NCBI GenBank assembly: GCA_030765065.1
Contig: CM060977.1
Span: 129,894,295-129,958,294, forward strand
DNA: 64,000 bases
Reading direction: 5' to 3'
From: Deroplatys truncata
Taxonomy: Eukaryota; Arthropoda; Insecta; Mantodea; Mantidae
A model generated the notes under the pieces. That model was not told where the DNA came from, ran no database searches, and saw nothing but the letters and a program-made list of their open reading frames with translations. Below, piece after piece: positions 56,801-64,000 of the stretch. A program made the position numbers and the translations under genes. Numbering within the stretch: the stretch's first letter is position 1; each line of letters begins with the position of its first letter.

Positions 56801-57570
56801 AATATATGAACCTGCGTGTAAAGGGTCATAGCGTGTAAAGCCCATCACCAGGCTGAGTATCTTTGACAAGGACTTCGATGATGCTCCCCCCTCAAATTTA
56901 GAAATGTTTTCCAAAATATCCCCCGCAATTGAAGATAAGATCTGATTGAGATCGCTTGACGGAAGAATCAATACAGGCTTAGAATTAAAGCCAGTGGAAA
57001 GACTCTTCTCTTCATCAGGTTTGCGGATTAAATATTCAAGTTCCAGGGAACAATGCATCTTTAATCCACAAATGCTTCTCTGCAAGACGCTTTCCACTTC
57101 TTTAATAATAAGCTCTTTGCACTCATCTAAAAAGACTCTGGGCTCGAGTATTTCTAATGTATTTTCTATCCTACTATTAAAAATACGTCCTTTGAATGCC
57201 GATTGTATGGTATTGCATTCCAGTCCCTGGCAATTACTAGCACTAACCTTGGCCTTTTTGATTGTAAGCTGCTCGCTCCCGTCCGATGCCTGCCCTCTCT
57301 TTCCATTCAAAGTTGTCGCATTACTGGATGATGATGAGGAGGTTGACGGTGCAGCGGCTTCATTGTTTGCGCCTGAGGAGGTCGATGGTGCAGCGGTTTC
57401 ATCGCCTGCGTCTGAAAAGGTTGATGGTGCAGCTGGTACAACTTCCTCCAGAATGTTGAATGATGAGGAGGCGGATGGTGCAGCGGACGAGTCTTCACCA
57501 ATCTCCGGTGATGTCGACTGCTGTGTTGCCAGATCCATAGGCTGGCTTCCAAGGTCACCCAGATCATTTC
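53858..57570 (-). CDS. POLB: Protein-primed family B DNA polymerase, last exon
   Basis: The main coding exon (3713 nt) of the replicative polymerase. Its acceptor is at 57571-57572 (TTCCAG on the minus strand), requiring an incoming phase-1 donor. With exons at 59679, 58841, 58630 and 58126 the product is 1384 residues. In that numbering there is a Ser/Ala/Pro-rich low-complexity start (about 160-240), a zinc-like segment (CEAC...HRLRC, about 546-566) and Exo I Asp599/Glu601 in YADIES. An endonuclease VII-like insert lies at about 694-726 (CHIC...DHDHVTG...CN). Exo II is in SNYDSHF, Exo III in DLYLKTD. Palm motif A is DINNLYG (Asp989), motif B KKMNNAVYG and motif C MDTDS (Asp1232, Asp1234). 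All catalytic motifs are present. The frame also reads on into the intron to 57664, so intron retention would not stop it at once. Confidence 0.93.
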
Positions 57571-57661
57571 CTGGAATAATAATAATATTAATAATAATAA
57601 CAATAATAATAATATAGAATGTGTAAAAGAAGTTCATAAAATGTGGAAAAAAAATTCTTAC

Positions 57662-57782
57662 CATTCAGTGGTTGCTGCATGTATGGGGCAGGGCCCCTCC
57701 ACTGCTGATTTGATGCAGGGAATGTGTTGTGGTGCAGAGGGTGCGCGATGAATAATACCGCCTCCGAAATAAAGCCCACTTC
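57662..57782 (-). pseudogene. Polymerase duplicated exon copy E, frame-breaking
   Basis: Bounded by TTTTCAG before 57782 and GTAAG after 57662. It opens with GAAGTGGGCTTTATTTCGG and closes with CCATACATGCAGCAACC and AATG, like copies B-D. Its length is 121 nt, so unlike copies B and C it does not keep phase. Including it would put the last exon out of frame. It is probably skipped or dead. Confidence 0.7.
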
Positions 57783-57859
57783 CTGAAAATAATAATAATA
57801 ATATTAATAATAATATAGAATGTGTAAAAGAAGTTCGTAAAATACTGATAAATTCTCAC

Positions 57860-58048
57860 CATTCGATGCTTGCTGCATGTATGGGGCAGGGACCCAACCA
57901 TGCTGATTTGGTGCCAGGTAGGTCTGGAACCCTGGGGGTGGCGGTGCAGCGGTCGCGAAGCCTACTGGTGCAACGGTCGCGAAGCCTGGAGGTGCCGGTG
58001 CAGTGCTCGCATGTTGACCGATGCAGCCTCCGAATTAAAGTCCACTTC
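57860..58048 (-). pseudogene. Polymerase duplicated exon copy D, with in-frame stop
   Basis: 189 nt, bounded by TTTACAG and GTGAG, so phase is conserved. Entered in the gene's phase, its fifth codon is TAA where copies B and C have TAT (CTTTAATTCGG against CTTTATTTCGG). It is otherwise very similar to copy C, including the flanking intron text, so the duplication is recent. It must be skipped for a full-length product. Confidence 0.75.
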
Positions 58049-58125
58049 CTGTAAATAATAATAACAATATTAATAATAATATATAATGTGTAAAAGAACT
58101 TCGTAAAATACTGATAAATTCTCAC

Positions 58126-58314
58126 CATTCGATGCTTGCTGCATGTATGGGGCAGGGACCCAACCATGCTGATTTGGTGCCAGGTAGGTCTGGAACCCTG
58201 GGGGTGGCGGTGCAGCGGTCGCGAAGCCTGCTGGTACAACGCTCGCGAAGCCTGGAGCTACCGGTGCAGCGGTCGCCTGTTGAGCGATGCCGCCTCCGAA
58301 ATAAAGTCCATTTC
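58126..58314 (-). CDS. POLB: Polymerase N-terminal exon copy C (in frame)
   Basis: 189 nt (63 codons), acceptor TTTCCAG before 58314, donor GTGAG after 58126, phase 1 on both sides. It encodes a Gly/Ala/Pro-rich stretch with two internal PGFA repeats, then PPPPGFQTYLAPNQHGWVPA and PYMQQASN. There is no stop. This low-complexity, aromatic-dotted segment lies before the polymerase domains. Its role is unknown. Confidence 0.75.
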
Positions 58315-58629
58315 CTGGAAAAAAATAAATAATAATAATAGTATAGCATGCTTAAGTACAGAGTTCTAAAGAATCTACACTCTATACGTGAAAAAAAATA
58401 CATGTTTTAAACACCCGTGTGAAAAATACATCGCATTCTGGGAGACCGAAAGAGTTATGTGACTGCATATGTGTGAGAAACTCCCCTTAAATATATCCTT
58501 TTCTCGTTATACAATCCGGAACTCTATGCTGTCGTAGGTAGGTCTTTGTGTGCCGGAATCGTCAATGTATGACTACTATTATGTAATTTTTAGTTACAAA
58601 TGCTCGAACACCAGTCTGTAAATTCTTAC

Positions 58630-58758
58630 CGTACAATTGTTGCTGCATGTACGGGGCAGCGCCACCTCCATAATGATTTGGTACCAGGAAGGTTTGGAAG
58701 CCTGGCGGTGCCTGTGCAGCGGTCGATGGATGGTCGATACCAAAATAAAGTCCACTTC
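58630..58758 (-). CDS. POLB: Polymerase N-terminal exon copy B (in frame)
   Basis: 129 nt (43 codons), acceptor TTTCCAG before 58758, donor GTAAGAAT after 58630, phase 1 on both sides. It begins SGLYFGIDHPSTAA and ends APYMQQQLY, the same opening and closing as copy C, but lacks one inner PGFA repeat block. It is the most diverged member, so probably the oldest. Confidence 0.75.
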
Positions 58759-58840
58759 CTGGAAATAATAATAAAGAATATGAACAAGAAGTTAATATGA
58801 ATTGTTACATTACTTTTTTAAAACACTGAAAAATGCTTAC

Positions 58841-58957
58841 CATTCGACTGTTCGGGTGCCTGAATCATTACGGCATTTGATGAGCGATCCTGCAGCCGGC
58901 GGTGGGTATCCTGCTGGAGCTGAATGTATGCTTCAGCCATGTTAGCAGAACTGATTG
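58841..58957 (-). CDS. POLB: Polymerase exon A (N-terminal, unique)
   Basis: 117 nt (39 codons), acceptor GTTTTCAG before 58957, donor GTAAGCA after 58841, phase 1 on both sides. It encodes a Gln-rich, probably helical segment (ANMAEAYIQLQQDTHRRLQD), then IQAPEQSN. It is not related to copies B-E. Confidence 0.75.
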
Positions 58958-59678
58958 CTGAAAACGCAATTAATTTACGCGTTAGATTTTTATTTATTTA
59001 TTTATTAAAGAAAAGATATATTATTAAGTTAATTTACTTTACTGCGAATACCTTATACAGGGAAAATGTCGATGTATTTTAAACACCTGAGAAATTTCTA
59101 TTACAAAAATAAAGCACGTGTATTTCTCGACGCAATCATGGAAAATATCTCTTTAACATGATGGAAACAGGCTGAAAGTTTTTACTAAATAAATGCGAGA
59201 GAGGAATGAAACATTCACAGTGAATGTTCGACCAGTGCATGCAAGCTTGAAGTCTTCGGATCGATTACCGTCGGTTACCCCGGAAGAAATTTTTATACAG
59301 ATCATTTTTTATTCGATTCGCAGGGTTTTCAAGTAATTGTATTTCTCTAGAAAGGAATATAATTCACCCGGTGAAAACACGTATTTAAATATCCGGAATA
59401 ATAATTACTCAACAATGTGAATACTTAACTAAACTGTTCACATTTTTTGAGAATTCGCGCAGTTAGCTATTAAATGTAGAATAAGCTTACCTAAAATGAA
59501 TACTTAACTAAACTATTCACATTTCAGAAAATTCACTTTTCTAGCTATTAACTTTTAGAATGCTCAGCTATTCGCATATAAATGCCATGCATTAAAAACA
59601 AAAACGCGAATATAAGTTAAATGTACAGAGAAATAATTTAACTTTTAAAAGTAAATGAAGTGTTTTGTTACAACTTAC

Positions 59679-59762
59679 CAGACATGATGTTCGTTGAAAT
59701 TTCACTTTGAATGAGAAACGTTTGCAGAGACCTTAACTCGTTGATTTCAGCGGAGAAACTGT
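59679..59762 (-). CDS. POLB: Polymerase first exon (leader plus seven coding bases)
   Basis: The ATG is at 59685-59683. Only seven coding bases precede the donor GTAAGTTG, in phase 1, which matches the phase of every later acceptor. The 5' leader begins at the predicted start site near 59762. The intron to exon A is about 720 bp. The exon is inferred from splice signals, phase and promoter; no transcript was seen. Confidence 0.65.
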
Positions 59763-59792
59763 GAGATTTCCCGACGAAGCAGCCTTTTTATA
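59758..59792 (-). promoter_or_regulatory. TATA/Inr promoter of the polymerase gene
   Basis: On the minus strand, TATAAAAAGG occupies 59792-59783 and TCACAGT 59764-59758. The putative +1 A at 59762 is 30 bp from the TATA start. The first ATG lies 77 bp downstream. Confidence 0.65.
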
Positions 59793-60296
59793 GTGTTCTT
59801 TTGCGATATAAAAAATGTATGAGTGAAAGTTTAAGATATATAATACAACGATTTTGATTGGCTACTCCAAAAATTCGAGAAGGAGAGGGAAATGCTAGCC
59901 TCGCACAGGGGCATTTCGTGAGCACGTCTAAACCTGTTATGGGGGAAATCCTTCGATCACGCCAGCGTTCCTTAAGGGGAATGTTTCTGCGTATGACGCT
60001 AGAAATAAAAATATATTTTATTTTTTACATGTACCATTAAAATTCATTGTTAATTATTGTTACATTTCCAAATTAATCACACAGTGAAAATAATGTATTG
60101 TTTCTGTAGATATAATTGTCCTCGAACCAGCGACCTTTCGATTGTGGATAGATACGTTACAGATGTTTAAAAAACGTCTGATGCTATGTGATGGCTTTAG
60201 AATTCTATTCTCTATGCATTACCGTTGGAAAAACGAATAGCAAGTTACCATTTGAGAAAAGTTAAAAGTATTTGAAAATTTAAACCAATATCAAAA
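59793..60296. other. Polinton right arm, proximal non-coding part
   Basis: AT-rich upstream sequence of the polymerase promoter. No gene or repeat recognised. Confidence 0.5.
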
Positions 60297-61113
60297 AATC
60301 TGATGTGTTACACTCACATGACTTTCTCTACTCTTGTACAAACTATTTTTACAAACACTTATTCCCTATATGCTTCATGTTAATCGAGATATCGAGATGT
60401 CAATGTTATTGGTAATTTTCATGACGATACAAGGTGAATATGATAGGTTTTAAGCGATAGTCAAATTATTTTAACGCTGATTGCTATGTGCTGCATTCCA
60501 TTCTCTTTGCATGTCCAGAATATTAAAACAAGAATAACGAATTTGAGAAAAAGTATAAGTATTGGAAATTTTTAGGGAATAACAAGCAATATCTCGAAAA
60601 ACGATTTACTCATCAACAAGAATGTATATGTTATAAATTATGTATTTTAACGCGATCTCCATTTTTTTTTTCGTGTAGTAAGTTTACTAACTATACAAAA
60701 GTAATTAGAATGAAGAGGACTTCACAGGCTATTCCCAGAAAATTCAAGAGATGTATTTTATTTGTCATGAAAATATCTTAAACATATAATATTTTATTCA
60801 ATATCGTTAGTCATTTTTGAGAAAATTAAAATTTTCGAGAAATGTTCCATGTAAAGGGTAGTCTGGTGTGAGGTATTTTCTTTAAAACCTTCGTGTCGCA
60901 TCTCTGGAAGATACTGAACCTAAATACCAAGTGTGGTGTTTTATCCGCCTCTTCGTTTCTGAGTTATGTTTCACAGGCACACTCGCAGACAACCATGCTT
61001 TTTTCGGATTCGGAGGGTCTCAAAACATGTATTTCCGGTGAAATCTCGGTATCGATTTTTTTCGGGTGGAATACAACACTTCCTCTACTTACTATACGTA
61101 GTATAGAAAGTAA
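60297..61113 (+). repeat. Dispersed repeat A inserted in the Polinton right arm
   Basis: A near full-length copy, from AAAAATCTGATGTGTTACAC to ACGTAGTATAGAAAGTAAAA. It retains the TCTGGAAGATACTGAACC and AAATACCAAGTGTGG blocks. It lies in non-coding arm sequence, so it need not disrupt a gene. It dates after the Polinton insertion or was carried in with it. Confidence 0.85.
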
Positions 61114-61329
61114 AAACTCAGTCGCAAATACTTAATGTCGCACAAATATTACTTGAAATGAATTTTTTGTGTGTGTGTATTAAGTTTATATTAACATGCT
61201 GGAATATTCGAAAAATATCTCTCGAATGGATGGGGTATTTAAAATCGTACTCGTCCTATGTTTACTAAGCCCAATCTTTTTAAAAATGGAATAAATTAAG
61301 AGTAACGAGGATTGTTTAGGCAAGGCTCC

Positions 61330-61485
61330 ATATTTCATTATTTAGAATTAAACAAATGCTATTAGTCGTAATAATCATACACATACGACAGCAAGCAAAT
61401 GCGCGAGTCAATTCATATACAATTAATTAATAAAAAAATATTTAATTGTTTTCATCGATCAGCGAGAGCCTTATTTATTTTAATA
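61330..61485 (+). repeat. Polinton right-arm subterminal repeat, copy 1
   Basis: It shares GAATTAAACAAATG, CGTAATAATCATACACATAC, GCGCGAGTCAATT, ATTTAATTGTTTTCATCGAT and CAGCGAGAG with the copies at 62.45, 62.69 and 63.17 kb. Confidence 0.8.
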
Positions 61486-62449
61486 ACGTATGTAATATCT
61501 ATCATTCTGAATACTTTTTATTCTTCATATTACTCTCGCCAAATCATATTTCTTTGTTTAACATTCCTAAAAAAAATCAGTTTAATTTTTTGATGTCATG
61601 TTTGCATTTCTTGTACGCGAGTATTTAAATAATGACAAAGATACAATCGAATGTTTAAGTACAGAATCTATACAGTATACGTTTAATTGAAAACTTAATC
61701 ATTAATATTCTTCATGTAGAATTATATTAATTATCGGGAAAACATTTTTTGTGGTAAGCTTAAAACATGTCTAGACTTGGTTTTCCCCTGTCTATGATGG
61801 AATTTCTGCACAGGGGAAGCTATTAAGAAAATCTTTTGTGTCGCTAATAGTTATTTACCCCGAGGGTCTGTGGTTTTTCAGAGCACTTAGCCTGCTTAAT
61901 GAACTGGAAACACCCTTCATTGTTCACTAAGAGCTCTATACAAGACCTTGGTTTTAACTTCGTCTGAAGAAAATTAATGATGCGGAAGGGTCTGTGGCCT
62001 GCTAATGTGTCTACACACGCATTCTTCAGGGGTGTACACCATATTTCTTTCAAGCAGTGTACGCAAGTGAATAATTCGTTGAATTTCTCAAAGTTCGCTA
62101 CGTCTTTAGAAAGAACATTTAAAACGAATATAAAATTTATATTTGAAGTCTTCGTGCGTGTTCCTTACAGGTACGCCTGTTTTGAATTGTAATTATTACT
62201 TCTCTCGTGTGAGAAGAGACATAGGGGGCTTTTATTTTTAACGTCAGTTGAAGCGTACTCGATGTGCTGGATACCCCTAGCCATTAAGAGCAGGTACTGA
62301 AGGAAAACCCAAGCGTCCTGGTTTAACCGCTTCTATTTAGACAAGGTACAGCTGTCGCATTGCGTCTTGTTTTTTCATAAAGGGTTCTCGTGTTAACGTC
62401 TCATACAAGCTATTTGCAATTTCGCTTTAAGTTGCTTTTTAATTCATCT
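61486..62449. other. Polinton right arm, unassigned
   Basis: AT-rich, no gene. The short frames have no family features. Confidence 0.45.
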
Positions 62450-62645
62450 AAGCAATGTAATATTTTTTATAAACCCTCCAGTCAAAAGAAGAATTAAATA
62501 CACGTTATTTGCCGTAATAGTTATATACGCGTAATAATCGCGTATATACGATAACGAGCAGTTGCGCGCGAGTCAATTACATTAATCAATCAAAAAAAAC
62601 TTAATTGTTTTTAATCGATAGACTGCGTCGTTTCATTAGAAGTGA
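62450..62645 (+). repeat. Polinton right-arm subterminal repeat, copy 2
   Basis: The ~195-bp unit runs from TGTAATATTTTTTATAAACC to the TTTCATTAGA end. It contains GCGCGCGAGTCAATTA, CTTAATTGTTTTTAATCGA and a palindrome, TATACGCG...CGCGTATA, at about 62524-62546. Confidence 0.85.
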
Positions 62646-62687
62646 GATATTCATGGTAGATGAATAATTGGGTGAGATATCTCTAGG

Positions 62688-62765
62688 AGCGCGAGTCAAT
62701 TACATTAATTAATAAAAATATTTAATTGTATTCATCGATCAGCGAGAGTCTTATTTATTTTTTAT
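62688..62765 (+). repeat. Polinton right-arm subterminal repeat, copy 3 (partial)
   Basis: It contains GCGCGAGTCAATTACATTAA, TATTTAATTG and CATCGATCAGCGAGAG. It is closest to the second half of copy 1. Confidence 0.8.
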
Positions 62766-63169
62766 TTATTTCATAATCAATTCCTCCGGAGCCAACATGA
62801 ACGCCCCTTGCATGTTAATTCCCCTTTATTTTTTTTCCGGAATCATATTTCGCGGAATTATATAGAGTTAAGATGGCCGTCTTGCGCCCATAATGAGTTT
62901 AAATATGGTGAATTCACAACTTTCGGGTATGACCACCAGGGGCGCTGTGTGGGAACACTCGCTGGAGTTTCACTCATATTACCACTTGGCGCGCTAGTGT
63001 AGGTAGCGAACTGAAGCGTGAGTGGAGGGGGTGCGCTAGTCGACTTGTCCCTTGAAAGCACCATGAGCCAGTCATTCCAGTGAAACGTCTCGCAGCGGAA
63101 GGTTGCGGTCGGTGTTCCACCGCAATTATCACGCGATAACGAGTGTTACGTCAAGTCTGTCCTTTCATC
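62766..63169. other. Polinton right arm, GC-richer unassigned block
   Basis: More GC-rich than its surroundings (GACCACCAGGGGCGCTGTGT and GTGAGTGGAGGGGGTGCGC). No ORF with family features. It may be a foreign insertion or a regulatory block. Confidence 0.35.
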
Positions 63170-63365
63170 TAAGTGTTGTAATATTCTTATAAATCCAAAA
63201 TATATTTTCCCTCAAAAGTAGAATTAAATAAATGTTATTACTCGTAATAATTATACACATGCTACCACACATATACGATAACGAACAGTTGCGCGCGAGT
63301 CAATTAATCATTCAAAAATACTTAATTGTTTTCATCGACAGACTAGCCTTGTTTCATTAGACGTG
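63170..63365 (+). repeat. Polinton right-arm subterminal repeat, copy 4
   Basis: Aligns with copy 2 along ~195 bp: TGTTGTAATATTCTTATAAA, GTAATAATTATACAC, ATATACGATAACGA, CAGTTGCGCGCGAGTCAATT and the TTTCATTAGA end. Confidence 0.85.
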
Positions 63366-63411
63366 TAATTTATTGACAATAGTAGGTTATAAATAACGGT
63401 TTAGGGACAGG

Positions 63412-63455
63412 TGTGCGCGATTCAATCAAAAATACTTAATTGCTCGAAGAATAGC
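63412..63455 (+). repeat. Polinton right-arm subterminal repeat, copy 5 (short)
   Basis: A short copy, GCGCGATTCAATC then AAAAATACTTAATTGCTCG. It is closest in text to the left-arm copy at 44219-44265. Confidence 0.65.
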
Positions 63456-63486
63456 GTTTAATTGCATTAGTAGTAATATGATGTGC

Positions 63487-64000
63487 ATTCTTTTTTCAAT
63501 AACACACATTACCTAATTGATTGACACAATTATGTACTCAAACGATTTGTCGATGTGCGGCAGGCATCGAGAATCGCATTCCCACACCGCCAACGTCACG
63601 CACCGAGAACCCTCACATATAACCCCTCACCCCGAGCGGCACATCCCCTACCCCAAGCCAATCACACGGCAGGGATTTAGACCTAGGGAAGGTACGCGAC
63701 CGACGTATAGGATCAATACACACTCTCCCACCTATCCACAGGGAACCAACCAGAACACAAAGGGGAGGGAGGACACGCGTATGGGGGAGGGAGGGGGCGG
63801 GTCACCGGCACGTGACCACAGGGGGGGAGGGGGGAGGACCTGCCGGCACAGACACTGTCGGCATTAGGTAAGCGCACAAAGGGAAGGGGGCGGAGCTAGC
63901 GGCACGCGACCGGGCGGCAAATAGTAGCGCACAAAGGGAGGGGGCGGGGCTAGCGGCATAGATCAAAGAACCTTATCAGATGGCGGCAAATCCTTTGCGC
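63487..64000 (-). repeat. Polinton right terminal inverted repeat (514 bp, cut by window edge)
   Basis: Reverse complement of 43670-44177 with a 6-nt length difference. It reaches the last base of the window, so its true outer end and the flanking target duplication are not visible. Confidence 0.95.

Larger units (their letters stand above)
43670..64000. mobile_element. Maverick/Polinton (adintovirus-like) element, ~20.3 kb
   Basis: A large self-synthesising DNA transposon or integrated virus-like element. It is delimited by long inverted repeats and carries the diagnostic set: protein-primed family B DNA polymerase, DDE integrase, packaging ATPase, adenain-like protease, and major and minor capsid proteins. 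Accessory genes encode a PLA2-domain protein, a fibre-like protein, a DUF8207-type protein, a small basic protein and two unrecognised proteins. Most frames are open. The visible defects are a protease frame without an ATG, two damaged duplicate polymerase exons, and a repeat A copy inserted in the right arm. The right end coincides with the window edge, so the last bases and the 6-bp target duplication typical of the family cannot be checked. The left end could lie up to ~24 bp further out, where AG dinucleotides occur at 43646-43656. Confidence 0.95.

Noticed and set aside
56946..57617. 223-residue plus-strand ORF opposite the polymerase N-terminus
   Set aside because: Antisense shadow of the Ser/Ala/Pro-rich polymerase segment and the ATT-rich intron.
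57588..58403. Several overlapping minus-strand ORFs such as 57856-58239 and 58122-58403
   Set aside because: They read through duplicated polymerase exons and AAT-rich introns in the wrong phase. The splice signals explain them better.

Overview
The window looks like nuclear genomic DNA of an arthropod, most likely an insect. It is AT-rich and gene-poor, with (CA)n, (TA)n and (ATT)n microsatellites, minisatellites, several tRNA-headed SINE families with target-site duplications, Tc1, mariner and Harbinger-type DNA transposons, a LINE 3' end, LTR-like direct repeats, GT-AG introns and TATA plus initiator promoters. Nothing prokaryotic is visible, and no ordinary host gene could be recognised. 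The species cannot be named from the sequence alone.

Positions 1-43645 are a mosaic of mobile elements. A 30-bp-type minisatellite lies at about 2290-3075. A broken Tc1-like element is at 4440-5660, a Harbinger-like element with a CTA target duplication at 7122-8299, and a mariner remnant at about 8520-9240. Two diverged ~900-bp direct repeats lie at about 50-960 and 11578-12482, with a separate TATA/Inr promoter of LTR type near 10.8 kb. Two copies of a second Tc1-like family sit at 29120-30506 and 41558-42906. A LINE RNase H/3' end is at about 33930-34877. At least five copies of one SINE family and three other SINE types are present. A dispersed ~830-bp repeat with no obvious coding capacity ('repeat A') occurs more than ten times in both orientations, often nested inside copies of itself.

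Positions 43670-64000 are an apparently near-complete ~20.3-kb Maverick/Polinton (adintovirus-like) element. It is bounded by ~510-bp terminal inverted repeats, and the right one runs into the window edge. The left arm carries a four-exon gene for an unrecognised protein with a duplicated Cys-rich module, then a small ORF with two similar halves. A packed minus-strand cluster encodes a PLA2-domain protein, an adenain-like protease, a penton-like minor capsid protein, a small basic protein and the major capsid protein. A divergent plus-strand cluster encodes the packaging ATPase, a fibre-like coiled-coil protein, a DUF8207-type protein and a DDE integrase with a chromodomain. The protein-primed type B DNA polymerase comes from the right on the minus strand. 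A nine-copy 67-bp minisatellite separates the converging integrase and polymerase genes.

The least expected structures are in the polymerase gene and the arms. The polymerase has its own TATA/Inr promoter and a tiny first coding exon. Its N-terminal exon has been tandemly copied four times. Two copies keep frame, one has an in-frame stop and one has a length that breaks frame. The right arm carries ~195-bp subterminal repeats, also represented inverted in the left arm. Together the genes form a virion-type set (replication, integration, packaging, capsid, maturation and membrane-active functions), so this is best viewed as an integrated virus-like transposon. One repeat A copy has since inserted in its right arm.
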